A stretch of 64,000 nt of DNA from Thermothelomyces thermophilus ATCC 42464 (GCF_000226095.1 NC_016472.1:10354001-10418000); one strand, 5' to 3'; counted from the stretch's first letter, positions 1 through 11,943 are shown. Notes: generated from the sequence alone by a model not told the origin. Made by a program: numbers and translations.

Positions 1-1454
1 GGCTTCCACTCTTTTTTCGGGCTTTGACATTCTCGCTTATAGTGCCCTTTCTTTCCGTAGTTATAGTAGGTAACATTAGACTTGTCTTTAGTTGTCTTCT
101 TCCGGTCCTACTTCTATGCTATATCTATATCTATAGCTCTAGGGTACATCCTATACGAGGTACTGGCGTACGTTCGTTTTTTCTTATCGTTAGCCTTAAT
201 TATGGTTCTATTTGTTTGACCTTGTTTCTATTACTCTTGTATATAGAGCTGATTATTAATTCTAATGGCCTATATAATATATTTATCTAAAGTCTTAGGT
301 CGATCGTACTTATATAGCTTATCTTTAACCTTTTCCTTTAGGCCGTTATAGAATAATTATATTAATACCTTATCGTTAAGTTAGGACTTGAATATGTCCT
401 ATCTAAACTATATAGTATAAGAGGCTACTAACTTGGTCTGTCGGAGATTAGTAAGTCTTTCTTATATATAGATTTTCTCGTCTTTATCGCCAAAAACCTT
501 CCGAAGCTCTTCTTCGAAACGGTTGTAAGATCGGAAGACTGCCTATATAAACATGTCTTGGTTATCTTCGTCTTCCTTGGTAAGATAGTCGTTCTACATA
601 GGCTCGAACTATCTAAGTGCCTTGTCCTCTAGTCTTATAGCTACATAAAGGACTTTAGCTTTATTATCTAGAAACTTGTCGTTATTAAGCCAAAAGTAGG
701 ATCAGAGGTTTGTCAGGAATCCTATAAGATCCTCCTTAGTTCCTCTATATTTGCCAGGTAGTTCGATCTTAATATGGCTTGCTTTAATAACCTTAAGTAT
801 CTCGATTTTGGTATAGGCCTTGTTAATCAATTTCTATAAGTACTTTTCGCCGTTCTCGAGTTCCTTGATTCGAGCTTAAGCAGCCTTATCTCTCTAGTCC
901 AACTCCTAGATCTGCTGCTAGAGTTAACCAAGCTAGGCAAGCAGTTATTCGGCTATAACGTCAGTAGCTATATTGGTGTCGAGGTCGAAGTCACCTCCGT
1001 TCTAAACCATAATAGAACAAAGGGAGTAATAACAATGTATAACAAACCTAACTTAGACTTCTTCTAAAAGGGTCTAGATAGAGGTAGGTGAAGCAGACAA
1101 GGGCGTAGGTTATCTAAGGGATTCGGTAAAGCCAAAGGGTTTATAATAACACTAGAGTTATCTCTTACAGTAGTCGGTAATACTTAGTATAAGTACTGTA
1201 ATTGTGATTATTACCACTAGTAAACTCTAGAGTCTACTATAACGAGTGACTATCTACATGTATATATAATCCTAGTGATCACTTGTGATTACGGTGATTA
1301 TGAGTAATCGTATAGTGATGATCACCCTAATCACTGGTGAGCGTAGTGATCACTGTGCTTCCCTATGTTGTGATTGGTCCTTTCGTTCCTTCGGCTTGAT
1401 TGGCCTGTCTGTGCCGGTGGCTTAGGTAGCATCTGCATGCATATTTCCGTGACA
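1..1454 (-). mobile_element. Gypsy-type LTR retrotransposon C, 5' part only, RIP-degraded
   Basis: This is the 5' LTR (1038-1454) plus part of the gag region of a minus-strand gypsy element whose pol and 3' LTR lie beyond the left edge. The LTR and gag resemble element B (48427-55921) read in reverse complement. Reading frames are destroyed by C-to-T changes; the open stretch at 24-290 is only antisense to gag, and the same antisense stretch recurs in element B at 49594-49851. The element sits inside LINE H: LINE sequence resumes at 1455. The expected 5-bp duplication (CTAAT at 1455-1459) cannot be checked because the other copy is outside the window. Confidence 0.8.
1038..1454 (-). repeat. 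5' LTR of gypsy C (417 bp)
   Basis: In minus orientation it begins TGTCACGG and ends with a RIP-altered form of TTGTCACA, the termini shared by all gypsy LTRs here. It carries the B-subfamily U3 with repeated TGATCA-like palindromes. The primer-site region just inside it (about 1023-1036) is recognisable but lacks about 3 nt present in element B. Confidence 0.8.
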
Positions 1455-2498
1455 CTAATATAGGGCCCTTTAAGTAGTTACTAGGGCCTATAAGGCTACC
1501 CTTATCTAGTGCCTCTAAATAGAAGCCTAGGTGCCGCCCTTTGACCTCTATCTTAATAAGAGGCTAGCCAACTTCGAAGCCAAACTCGACTAGCCACTTC
1601 TATAGACTAGGGTAGGCCTAGGGGCCTCCTAGGTCCCTATAAGGGCCCTTATCTAATAGGCCTATAATAGGCTAAGCCAGAGGTTTTAGAAGAGGAGGGC
1701 TAGGGCGAGGGGCTAGGAGCCGAAGCCTATGGCCCTGGAAGTAGTAAGGTCGACGGTCCGGCAGTAGGTTTAGGAAGGCTATAGAGGGGGTTAACCCCCC
1801 CTATAGACCCTATAAAAAAGGCTATAGGCTACGGAACTAGCCGTGGTAACTAACTAGAGCAACCGTTAGAGGGCCGACCAAGCCGGCAAGAGGATATAGC
1901 GTATGTCAGACAAGGACCCCCTACGCCTGATTTTTATAGGGGAAGGCCTATAAAGGTACTAGGGCCTAACGAAGGCCTAGAGCTCCTTACTAGTACAGGC
2001 CTATATAGGGGCCATTAGCCTCTGTAACTTCCTATTTAGGATTCAAGTCCCGGGGGTCAGTACCCCCTACTATGCCTATAGCCAGGGGAGGGAAACTGTA
2101 GAGCACCTAGTTATATAGTGCCCAAACCTACCAAGAAGCCGGACGTAGGAATCCTAGGAAATACGGTCCCAAAGGGACCTAGACCTCGTTCTACGAGGTA
2201 TAAGGGCCTGTAACCATCGGTTAGCAAGGAGGGTTTTACAGTAGCTAATGGACCTAGGGAGGCTCCCGGAATACCGCCTCGTAAGGAGGCTAGACTAGGA
2301 GGGAAGGCCTCTATAGGGCTACTCTAGCCACTTCTCCTTTTCTTTATAGTGTATTAGTACTCCGGACTAGGCGTTAAAGGCAGGACAGAGGGTTTTATCC
2401 GGCCTATTAGGCACGGTTTTCTTTGTATATAACTAGAGAGGCTCTGGTATACTTATTAGCATAGCGGCGTAGGACTAATGATAATAATAATAATAATA
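1455..2498 (+). mobile_element. LINE-type retrotransposon H, 3' portion, RIP-degraded
   Basis: The sequence matches, in reverse complement, the 3' part of LINE G (right part 56000-56760, left part 48215-48426). It runs through the end of the reverse-transcriptase ORF and its 3' tail and ends in a (TAA)n-like run at about 2475-2498, a typical LINE tail. The 5' part is outside the window beyond gypsy C. The 3' end abuts the RNase H region of copia D just after its K/YHID-R/Y-YH-like motif, so the LINE appears to have inserted into that copia. Confidence 0.75.
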
Positions 2499-4855
2499 TA
2501 TCATAGATATCTATATACTATAGGCAAGTATTAATATATTTGTTCCTAGCTATTACTAGTCTTATCGTTTGCTAATTGTTATAGTAAATATTTTAGGGTT
2601 TCTTAAACTCAAGATTAATATTTGTAAATAGCCTTTTAAGTGCTATAGCCTCTCTAACTATAAGGGAGAGCATTAGAAGTTTTACTTTAATGCTTAACAT
2701 TATAATAGTATCCTAGCGTAATGCCTTTTATATAATAAGACCTCCGAATAAGAAGAAGATATATCCTTATAATAAATACTATATATCTAAATTATCTATA
2801 CATAAAGTGTCCCTAGTAATTATAAGTATTATACTTTCTAGCGCTTGCTTACCTCTATACCAGATTAATAGGTAAAAGCTCCTAAATGGATATCTTACTA
2901 CTTGCTATACCTCTAATAAGTGGTCTAGTCCTAGGTTAGTTAGGTATTAAGAGAGTACTAAATAGATATATATAACGTCTAGATATAGTATAACTATATA
3001 ATATAGGATTAATCTAATAAGCTCCTAATACTCTTTAATCTATATATTAATAATACTCCCTTCGAACTTCTTAAGTTCTTTATATCTTAAGGGAATTAGC
3101 TTATATATATTAGGTACATCTAGCCTATATCTTCTTACTACCTTTCTAATATATTAGTTATAGACTAACTATATCTTATATATAGGTCGGTCTTAAATCA
3201 CCCTAATACCAAGGAACTAACTAATATTACCCTGCTTATAGACGTTATATTAAGCTTTAATTCCTTCTATTATATACTTAGCCGTCATAACGTTACTTTT
3301 ATAGAAAAAGACTAAGAAGTCGTTAATATAGAAGATTAGGATAACTTGTTTATTATAGCTTAGGAAGAGGCACTTCTCTTTGCCCAATAGTTCTATACCT
3401 AGATCTGATAGCGTTTTATAGAACTCCTTATACTATAAGAGTAACGAGTCTCTCAAGCTATATAGAGCTCTTTACAACTCTATATATTTCCCTAGCTACT
3501 TAAATCCTTCTAGCAATTTATAGATAATAGGATCGTCTTCCGGTCGTTCAGCATTAAGGAACGCTTACATTACATCGAACTACTTAACTTCTAAGTCAAA
3601 GTATATAGCGATCGTTATTATCATATAAAATGACTATATCATTAGGGTAGCTATATATATACTTTTCACTAAGCTTATATCTTATAGATCTCCTTATATA
3701 TAGATCCTTGCCTTATATTTCTCCAAGAAACTATTCTTATTAAACTTATATATAAAGACCCATTTTAATGGGATAGGTTACGCTTTTGCCTACTTATATA
3801 GTACGATCTTCTATATTCCCCTACTCTCTAAGTTATATATCTCCTTACAAGCCGTATCTTTGAACTATTATCCTAATAGGTAATTATATAGGTCTTACTA
3901 GTTATTAGGAACGCGAATAAGATTATTAATATATTAATATAACTTATTTAAGGCTACTCTAGGGTATATAGCATCCTTCTATTATATAATAGTAGCGAAC
4001 ATTATATATATTGTTTGAAAGCTCTAGTCTCCTAGGTAAACTTCCTATTGATTAGGTAGGTAAGTCTTATAGAATTATTACTAGAGTTCCTTTATTATAT
4101 AGATAAAGGAGTAGTAATAATTAACCTTTTCTTTATTCTATAGCTATTTGCTTAACTATATAAGGTCCCTAGGTATATAAGCTTTCCTCCTACCTCTGCC
4201 TCTCCTTATAAGAGGTTACCAAATAGCTTCTCCTTTACTTCTACCTTTTAAAGGATATATTAGCTAATCTAGACTTCGCTTAACGCTCTACTCCTCCAGC
4301 TTAGCTAAGTATAATATATTAGTAGTACTGTCCCTAGCTTCTAGCTCTTCTATTCATACACTATATATACTCGACTCTTCTATAGAAGGTATTTCTCTAT
4401 TAGATCCGACGGCTCCCCTACTCTCCCTAGCATCTAGTTAGCTAGCTAGTAATTAAGAAGGCCTTAATTTAAACCCTCTTACTTCCTAATAGATATCCCC
4501 TTTACTAGCTAGTATAAGGTAAGTTACTAAGGGCTTAGGCATATATTTAGGGGTTAAAAGTTCTTTAAAGCTCTCTATCTATTTAGTAAGTTTGTCTATT
4601 GCTTATATCTCTATTATAAGAGTATCTAGAACTAATTACTTACTTATAGGCTATATATTAGAGAGCTCCCTTATCCCTAAGTCTTAACCTTATTAAAGAG
4701 GTTAGTCTATTGCTAGACTCTCTTATAATAGAGGTAGCTAAGCTATTATAATAGAGTCTTCTACTAGTTACTAGGTCTATTATAACGCTTCCTAGAGAAA
4801 ATCACTATCCTAGGAATCTTTGCTAAGATCGAACTAATTAACTTCTTAGCTTGCT

Positions 4856-5276
4856 TGTCACGATTTGGCTGTATAAGGCAACCCGGCAAGGCACACAGGA
4901 CCAATCAGGAACCACAAGACCTAAGGACCAATCAGGAAGTGATCGCAGTAATCGCACTTCGATCAAGACGAGCACTTGGGTAACGATCGCAGGATCGCAG
5001 CAGCGATCGCACGATCAAGACTCAAGGAGGAAGGACAGGGAATTGTATATAGTCACTCGTTCCACCAGACTCTGGCGAACTCTGGGAGTTCACCAGTGAT
5101 AGCAACCCACAATCACAGTACTCATACCAGGCATTACTGATTACTGTGAGAGACAACTCTAGTGTTGTTGTGAACCCTTTGGCTTCACCGAATCCCTCAG
5201 ATGACCTGCCTATTGTCTTGCTCAATCTACCTTCGTCTGAACCCTTTCAGAAGAAGTCTGAGTTGGGTTCGTCACA
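4856..5276 (+). repeat. Solo gypsy LTR, unmutated, with perfect 5-bp duplication
   Basis: This 421-bp element begins TGTCACG and ends GTCACA, and is flanked by TTGCT at 4851-4855 and 5277-5281. Its last ~230 bp match the LTRs of gypsy A, B and C, while its U3 half is a different subfamily. It is strikingly GC-richer than the copia D DNA around it and shows no RIP signature. U3 carries two GGACCAATCAGGAA boxes and four GATCGCA repeats (4941, 4985, 4993, 5005). A TATA-like run is at 5046-5051 and the putative self-primer AGTGATAGCAAC is at 5095-5106. The short open frames across it are coincidental. Confidence 0.95.
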
Positions 5277-8160
5277 TTGCTACTGCTAGTAATGACTCTA
5301 TTAACTGCTCTTTACCTAGATAGTAGGAAGTCTTCTTATCGAAGTAAACGTTATAAATTATAATAACCTTATTAAGCTTAGGTATTTAAATATAGTAGAT
5401 ATTAAATATATAATATCCTATAAGATACCTTATTAGCCTATATAGTAGTACCTTAAAGTCCTTTATATACCGCTTAGCTTCTTTATCCTTATGGAAGATA
5501 TATACCTAGTATTTATATATAAAGATACTACTCTAGTCTAGGTATAAGTTGCTAGTTAATATAATTATTAAGCTAGGTTTATATCAGCGAAAATACCATT
5601 TAAACTAGTTATAGAGCACTTTGTTGGGAGTTTTAAATAAGTAAGTATAGCTTAGGCTTATCGTATATAAGTATATTACTACTTATATACTTTCCAACTA
5701 GAGCTTTATAGGTAGATTTATACCATTAACTATCTTAATTAAATATAAGATTAGTTCTTATCTTACTCGCTCTACTAGTCTATTAGGCTTATAGGTATAT
5801 AAAGGTAAGAGTTTAAGATTAATACTACTTTCTATAGCCTAAGTCTAGTAACGTATTAGTATACGCCTTACTAAACTAATCATCGTAATATCGTTATCTT
5901 ACTTGATCTTATAGATAGTAAGCCTATATTAGCGTCTTACCTAGCTCTCGAAATTCTAGATAACTCCTATAATCTAATCTAGCGACTTTATCGTTAGGAG
6001 GAAAGGGAAGAGCTTCTTACTATACTTATTAATGATTATAAGCAGCTATCGCGATCTATTAATCGCTTTAAGATAGTTAAACAGATCCTAGGCTACTTGC
6101 TAGAATAGATATATAGACTTCTACTTAGGTAGTATTTTCCTAGAGATAACCTTACTTATATAAGTACAAGTATAGCTCTTATACTTAATATATACTATTC
6201 CTTCAATATAGACGTTTCTAGCGTTATTACTAAGCGCTTTTAACGCTTCTAATCTAAGGTAGCTAGCTCTTAAGTACTAAAGATCCTTAGTATCCTCTCT
6301 TATAATGGGTAACGCTTATATCTAGAACCTTCTACTATATATAATAAATACGTTCTATAAGAATATATAAACGTTTATAATACCTGCTTTACTAATTTAA
6401 ATATAGTCTAAGAGGCTCGAGTAATAGGAAAGTAGCTTATATTCTAAGAAGGTAAGATTATACTTACGTTCTAGCTTATAAAGAATAACGTTATTTTCTG
6501 ATATTCCGAAATATAGTAAGCAATCTAAGCTATAATACTAAGCGTCTACCTTAAGTAATAGAGCTTTTAAGATAATATTAATATAGAATCCTTTAATAAT
6601 AGTAATATTCTTAAGCATTAGGTTCTTAATATATAGTCTATATAGTCCATTTAGAACATTCTTAATTACCTAAATGCCCCTCCTATTAATAGGAAAGATT
6701 ATTATACCCGTTTTAATAAACTTAGGATTATCTACCTTAATAAACGTCTTAGGCAAAAGGAACTTCTTATCGTTAACTAAGTAGGTCATACTATATAAAT
6801 CTAATAAAGTGCTTTCTAAAAGAGGATAATACCATAGAGCGACTATATTAAACGCCCTATAGTAAGTTAAGAGCTTACTAAATAATTAAAGGCTAATAAT
6901 TAATATATTAAGGGAACTAGGGTATCCTATCCTTAATTACCTAGAATAGGATAGCTCCCCTTACTTAATGATAAGTTAATTTTTCAATCTAGCCTACTTT
7001 AGCTTATCAAGCTCCTAGCAAATCCTCTTATATTCCTTATTAGAAAGGTATAAGCGTTACTTATTACCGTAGATAGCTTACTTAAGTATATAGTAGTCTA
7101 TTAGATCCTATAGATATCTTAGACACTTATAAGGATATCTTATATTATATTACTAAGTATATAAGTCTCTACCTCTCTCCTTATCGCTCTTTTAAGCTAT
7201 AGAAAGTATTAGTATATAAGTTATTAAGAAGATTCTATACTTCTAAGAGACTCTAAATTATATATTATTATTAATTAGAATCTTAGCTATTATAATAAAG
7301 GTATTAAGCTTTAGAAGTAGCTATTCTATATTATTAGTAAGCTCGATTTCTATCCTTTTATTTACTACCTAGGTTGATAGGATATATATAACAATAGTAT
7401 TAAGAAAGGTATAAAGTCTTTATATACCCTATACTTCTAGGATATTATATTAGATAGCTTGCTAGAAGGTAATATTAAAGTTACAAATCTAGTATTATGG
7501 ATTAACTCCTGAATGCTTAGCTATATTAAGACTAGCTATATATTATATAGTAACTATTATATGAAGTATTATAATAGATAGTATAAGTATAGAGTAAAGT
7601 GCTTAGATAATCCCTTTAATAAGGTTAATATCCTTCTTCCTATATACTTTTATAGCTTTATGAAGTTTAGAATCTATAATATATACTAGCTAGTATTATA
7701 GCTATCCTATCTACTTACTAATATCTATGGTATATATAATATCTTTATAAAAGGAGTCTTATAATTATATAAATTTAGCTATAATAGCTATATTAGAAGG
7801 TATTAAATCTATAGATATTAAAGGTAATAATCCTTCTAGGAGTTACTCCTAGGAAGCTAGGATAAGGTTATCTCTAGCTTACTTATAAATTAAGTACTAT
7901 AGAACTTTTAGATCTAGCTTATAATTACTATTAAAGTTAATAAATCCCTATATATTAGCGAATCTAGCCTATAATTATAGTTCGATATATTATAAGTTCC
8001 AGGAACTAGGCCTTATAAGGTATATAAAAGTCTCGACTAGGATCTTAGATATAATAGACACGTTGTCAAAAATATATTAAAGCAAGGTAAGAGAGTTCGT
8101 AATAGAAGAAGCTACTACTAATATTAAAGATATATCGGTAGAGGAGCAGTTAAGGCGCTA

Positions 8161-8170
8161 GGCTTATAAC
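8161..8170 (-). other. Primer binding site of copia D (half-tRNA type)
   Basis: Minus strand GTTATAAGCC lies immediately inside the LTR. Allowing one G-to-A change (RIP), it matches the complement of the initiator tRNA-Met anticodon arm (GGTTATGAGCCC), the site used by Drosophila copia and yeast Ty5. Confidence 0.5.
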
Positions 8171-8381
8171 TACCGAACGTAGTGATAAGCTTCTAGGAGC
8201 GTTAAAAGTAATCTATAGTAGATAGCTATACGAAGGAAAAGAGTGCCTTATTAAACTATCTACAAAGGAGATAAAACGACTGATATTTATAGACAAAGGA
8301 ACTGGCCAATGCATTGAATAGCCTTATATAGCTATGGCATGTATATGGCTAATACTCTTAGAAGCTCTACAGCTTCTGACA
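8171..8381 (-). repeat. Probable 5' LTR of copia D (about 211 bp)
   Basis: On the minus strand it starts TGTCAGAAGC and ends in TTCGGTA, a likely RIP form of a terminal CA. It includes a TATATAAGG box and a 7-bp inverted repeat near its start (AGAAGCT, 4-nt spacer, AGCTTCT; about 8362-8379). The partner LTR is not in the window, so the boundaries rest on the adjacent primer site and the TG...CA-like ends. Confidence 0.5.
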
Positions 8382-9703
8382 ATAATTAACCTAAATCAAA
8401 TTCCGAGTGCCCTAGCAAGGAAATAAATTGACGCTGTCTTGGTTTCAGCCTGTCCCTAGTAAGATATATAGTACGAGATAGGACAACGGAAATTCCGAAT
8501 GTCAAATATATCGAGCAATTACTAATCATGGGAGAGAAGATCGGTATATTGGGCGAGCGAGAGAATTAGACCCTGTTGGTTCTCGGCTCTTGACCTGACT
8601 TCGGCCTTCTAAGTACACCGCCGGCTTAGGTAAGAGAATCCGAGCAGTGACATTCCTCTCTATCCTTTAGTTTCTTCCTTTCTCATTCATTTCATTTATT
8701 TTCTTTTTTTGTTCTCGTGTGCGTTGCAATTATACAAACAACACTTATTAACTCCGAATCACCACGCGGTCTTCGACTCTGCACACTTCAACCCCGGGGA
8801 AGTAGGTTGGGAATTAAGTTCATTCTCTTGTCAAGGTACTTACATGTAGATTAATAAACGGCCTGTGCGTTTCTCATCTTGTTTTGTTTGGAGTGGTTCG
8901 CGTTGACAGTGCAATCGAATGTGTCCGCACCAATATCATTCGACGAGATTAAGCTCCTCGAGATGCTGCTTTTCCTTCAACCGGCTCTCCTGCATCTCAA
9001 TGGCGAGGGCGAATAGAAGGCCTCTTTCTTTTCACTTCTAGCTCCTTACATGAGTTCAAGGAGCTGAAGCTGACTCCCAAAGAGTTCCTTGTGAGGAGCT
9101 TGCGGGAGCTTTAGTATTGGTTCAGCTACAAAGCATTAGATTTCCTTTCCTCTTTCTTTTTCTCCCGGTTAAAAGCCAACTCATGAAGACCATAGGGGAG
9201 AACCTAACCTACCTACTTGAGGTACCTACTTTAGCCGATGGAATGGCTTCAGAAACTGAGCGAAAATAACAGGTTCATAGGGAACAGCGAAATGTCAGTT
9301 CGGTAATATGACCAACAAAGCCTAGACAACCAGGAGCGGTGGGGTTCAACATTCGCTATCGTCAGATGGCAGGATACCGCTGTTTTCCTTTGAGTTTGAG
9401 TCAGATACAACTTGTCACCTACCTTGAACTATACGAAAGACAGTTTTGTAGCCTCGAGAACGAAAAGCCTCCCCAAGCGCTAATTATGTTATATATTACA
9501 TGTCTAAAGAACTACAGTAAGGTAGCGAAATGTGTTACAACCCTAACCCTAAATTGGACTCGTTTTCGTAAGCGACGAGCCCCTTGCGCTTGGCTCAAGC
9601 TTTCATCCGTTCACAGTCAACCGGACGATTCAGTTGATTCAATTACCCCCCCAATAATTTATCAGTTGGACCTAGCGTCACACGCAACCCCTGTGCGCTT
9701 GCC
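8382..9703. other. Intergenic region, copia D to the DUF1308 gene
   Basis: This is GC-normal DNA without a convincing gene. It has a CT-rich stretch near 8640-8715 and a telobox-like AACCCTAACCCTAAA at 9539-9553, about 150 bp upstream of the next start codon. An open frame at 9339-9707 overlaps the downstream start and has no recognisable domain. Confidence 0.6.
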
Positions 9704-11563
9704 ATGATGGTACAAACGGCTGCAGGCGATGAGATTGCAGCATCATCGGATTCGCAGACCGACGTAAAAGGGAGCAATGGATCAGAGAACAAAGGGCCAC
9801 AAGGAGAGCCAGTGTTGGGTGACTGCATCGAGTCACTGATCGCTCAGTGGCACACCTGCATCCAAGAGCTGCAGCGTCTCCAGCAAGCGGCCGAGGAGGC
9901 AGACAGACCGGTGCGGGGACTCGGCGCTCTGCTCAAGGTGCAGCAGCGCGCGCTGGACAAGACCATCCAGAGGCACCGGGGGCCGTCGCCGTCGCCGTCG
10001 CCCATCTCGCAGGCCCAGTACTTCGGCATCAAGAGCTGTTGCTGGGACGACAGATGGGCCGTCGTCAAGAAGTGCCGCGGCCTGGTCGCCGTCAACAACA
10101 AGGACTTTCCCCGCAGCCCGCGGTTGCCGGTGGCTGCGGACGAGGGCTGGTTGGCCTACAAGGACCAGCCCTTCCAGGAGAAGCCGGTGGCGGTGGACGC
10201 CGTCGTCGACAGCGGCGCCACGTGGATCAAGTTCATTTCCATTTCACCCAAGACCCTCGAGTACCAGGTTGTGGCCGAAGGGTGGGAGAGCGAGCCGGAA
10301 GAGGAGGGCGGCGAGGGCGGCGCTGAAGGGGGCGACGCACTGGGCCACACCGAGTTTGCCGATACCGTCAGCAAGATCGTCCGGGCCGCCCGATGGAACC
10401 ACTGTCACCGGGTGCACCTCGTCCTGCCGGGGCTCTACGAGGGGAAATCCGAACATGTCGACAGGATGATTCACTACGTCCGCCACAAGATGGGGGGAGA
10501 GGACGTGTCTGTGCAAGTTAGCTGTGCCGGCAGCCCCTTCCTCAGCGAGCCCCCTCCGCCGCTGGAAGAAGCCGTCACCGCGCTCATCCAGGACCGGGAT
10601 GCGCTGGTCGGCGAGGACTGTGCCCGCCTGACCGCGACGGTCAACCTGGATCCCAGCGCTCTGGTCGCGCTCGTCACCGACCTCCACCACGGGCCGGTCC
10701 CCCTGCAGCCGGAGTGCCAGCAGAAGATCATCACCCGGTCGATCCTCGACCACGAGACCGACAACAACGATCTGGTGGCGCGCCAGGACATTCTCCCGAC
10801 CGTCCTGTACCCGGCCCTGCGCGGCCGGAAGATGGTGTGCACCCGCGCCGCGGCGGCCTACTTCCGCAGGCTCATCGGCGCGATATCCACCCATTCGGAG
10901 GAGACCCGCGCCGCCTTGGTCCTCCCGCCCGCCGACGAAGCATCGTCGCCGCCGCCGTCGCCATCGCCGTCGCCGGCAGCCCTCCGCGAGAAGCTCCAGG
11001 CCTGGTCCGCCGTCCCGGTGCCCGACGACCTGCAGCTCCCCGTCGAGGTCGTGCCCGACGTCGACCTCGACGACGCTGCCCAACTGGCAGCGTCCGGCGC
11101 CCTGCCGCCCATGGCGCTCGGCGTGGCCCGCGACCTCTCGCCGCTCAACCGCTCCGTCTACTGCTACGGCTGGGCACACCGCCTGACCACCGTCACGGGC
11201 CACCGGGGCATCGAGCGGCAGGTCCGCCTGGCCGTGGCGCGGCACTGGACGCGCGGTGACGAACGCGACGAGGTCCCGCCCGACATCTGGCACCGCCACC
11301 TCGGCGGCTACCTGATCCACCGCGACAAGCCCAAGGACTGGCGGGACATGGTGCCTCCCGGGGAGGGGATCCCGCCCGAGCTGACGCGGTGGACCAATCC
11401 GTGGACGACCTGGGGCCGGGGCATCAGCACGTACGGGCTGCCGGACACCAAGACATGGGAAGGGGTCGGGCACGGGGACAAGACGGCTTATGGGCGGAGG
11501 GTCGGCGGAAAACAGGCGCGGGCGAACGCTGAGGAACCACCCGAGGAACAGGAACAGTCATAA
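9704..11563 (+). CDS. DUF1308 / UPF0415 (C7orf25-like) protein, 619 aa
   Basis: This is a single-exon gene with ATG-ATG at 9704/9707. The protein resembles the eukaryotic UPF0415 family (human C7orf25). It has an N-terminal helical region (about residues 40-105), the block DSGATWIKFIS near residue 168, an acidic low-complexity loop (about 195-212), the block VNLDPSALVALVTDLHHG near 313, and a DUF1308 C-terminal part including ILPTVLYPALRGRKMVCTRAA. A Pro/Ser insertion near 410-425 is encoded by a CCG/TCG repeat. The family's biochemical role is not established; the C-terminal domain has been linked to PIN-like folds, which I cannot verify here. The C-terminal extension beyond about residue 540 is Trp-rich and then charged. 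It is longer than the human protein (about 420 aa), as is common for fungal homologues. Codon use is strongly GC3-biased with no sign of RIP. Confidence 0.8.
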   Translation: MMVQTAAGDEIAASSDSQTDVKGSNGSENKGPQGEPVLGDCIESLIAQWHTCIQELQRLQQAAEEADRPVRGLGALLKVQQRALDKTIQRHRGPSPSPSPISQAQYFGIKSCCWDDRWAVVKKCRGLVAVNNKDFPRSPRLPVAADEGWLAYKDQPFQEKPVAVDAVVDSGATWIKFISISPKTLEYQVVAEGWESEPEEEGGEGGAEGGDALGHTEFADTVSKIVRAARWNHCHRVHLVLPGLYEGKSEHVDRMIHYVRHKMGGEDVSVQVSCAGSPFLSEPPPPLEEAVTALIQDRDALVGEDCARLTATVNLDPSALVALVTDLHHGPVPLQPECQQKIITRSILDHETDNNDLVARQDILPTVLYPALRGRKMVCTRAAAAYFRRLIGAISTHSEETRAALVLPPADEASSPPPSPSPSPAALREKLQAWSAVPVPDDLQLPVEVVPDVDLDDAAQLAASGALPPMALGVARDLSPLNRSVYCYGWAHRLTTVTGHRGIERQVRLAVARHWTRGDERDEVPPDIWHRHLGGYLIHRDKPKDWRDMVPPGEGIPPELTRWTNPWTTWGRGISTYGLPDTKTWEGVGHGDKTAYGRRVGGKQARANAEEPPEEQEQS

Positions 11564-11943
11564 ATGGTGCAGCATGGGGGTGTGGTTGTGGGAAAAGGGG
11601 GGCTTAGGTTTGGTTCTGGCATTTGCATAGGTACCTCTGCGCAGATAGAGGTGTGTATATAAATGAAGCTGGTCTGGGGTATATTGAAGAGTTGGACAAA
11701 AACAAAAAAACGTCGAGAAAGTTAAAAGAATGAGGAAAAAGGCCATTACAAATGGTATATATCCAACCCCTGTCAACACAACTGGACCTCTAATTTTTTT
11801 CGAACCAGAAGATCACTGCGTCCAAGTCAGCACCCGCTTCAATCACGTTTTTAAACCCTTTTTTTTTTCACAGTCAATGGAAGACACAAAACTTACATCT
11901 CCCCCTTCTCTCCGCGTCACCTCTCACAAAACCCGACAGGAAA
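11564..11943. other. Convergent 3' intergenic region
   Basis: This is the space between two convergent genes. It is A/T-rich, with A-runs near 11699-11710 and T-runs near 11797 and 11860, consistent with 3' untranslated and polyadenylation sequence of both neighbours. No gene was seen. Confidence 0.5.

Larger units (their letters stand above)
2499..8381 (-). mobile_element. Ty1/copia LTR retrotransposon D, RIP-degraded, interrupted
   Basis: Read on the minus strand, the order is LTR (8381-8171), primer site, gag-like region, integrase, connection, reverse transcriptase and RNase H, which is the copia order. Recognisable although full of stops: integrase with an SDN-like motif near 5880-6060; the connection segment resembling GY-xx-YR-W-P-xxx-V-xx-RDV-xF-DE near 5330-5480; a reverse-transcriptase YVDD box altered to YIND near 3317-3331; and an RNase H block (STSGY-F, DNQ, HIDIR-like) at 2500-2800. 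A solo gypsy LTR interrupts it at 4856-5276. The 3' LTR is not seen and presumably lies beyond LINE H to the left. No intact ORF remains. Confidence 0.8.

Noticed and set aside
24-290. 88-aa hydrophobic open frame, similar to the minus-strand frame at 49594-49851
   Set aside because: It is antisense to gag in two copies of the same gypsy family; the similarity is inherited from the element, and hydrophobicity comes from the TA-rich composition.
9339-9707. 122-aa frame overlapping the DUF1308 start
   Set aside because: It overlaps the start codon of a clear gene, starts at GTG, and has no domain.
10244-11473. 409-aa minus-strand frame opposite the DUF1308 gene
   Set aside because: Long antisense frames are expected opposite high-GC3 coding sequence; the Arg/Gly/Asp/Val-rich content has no domain.
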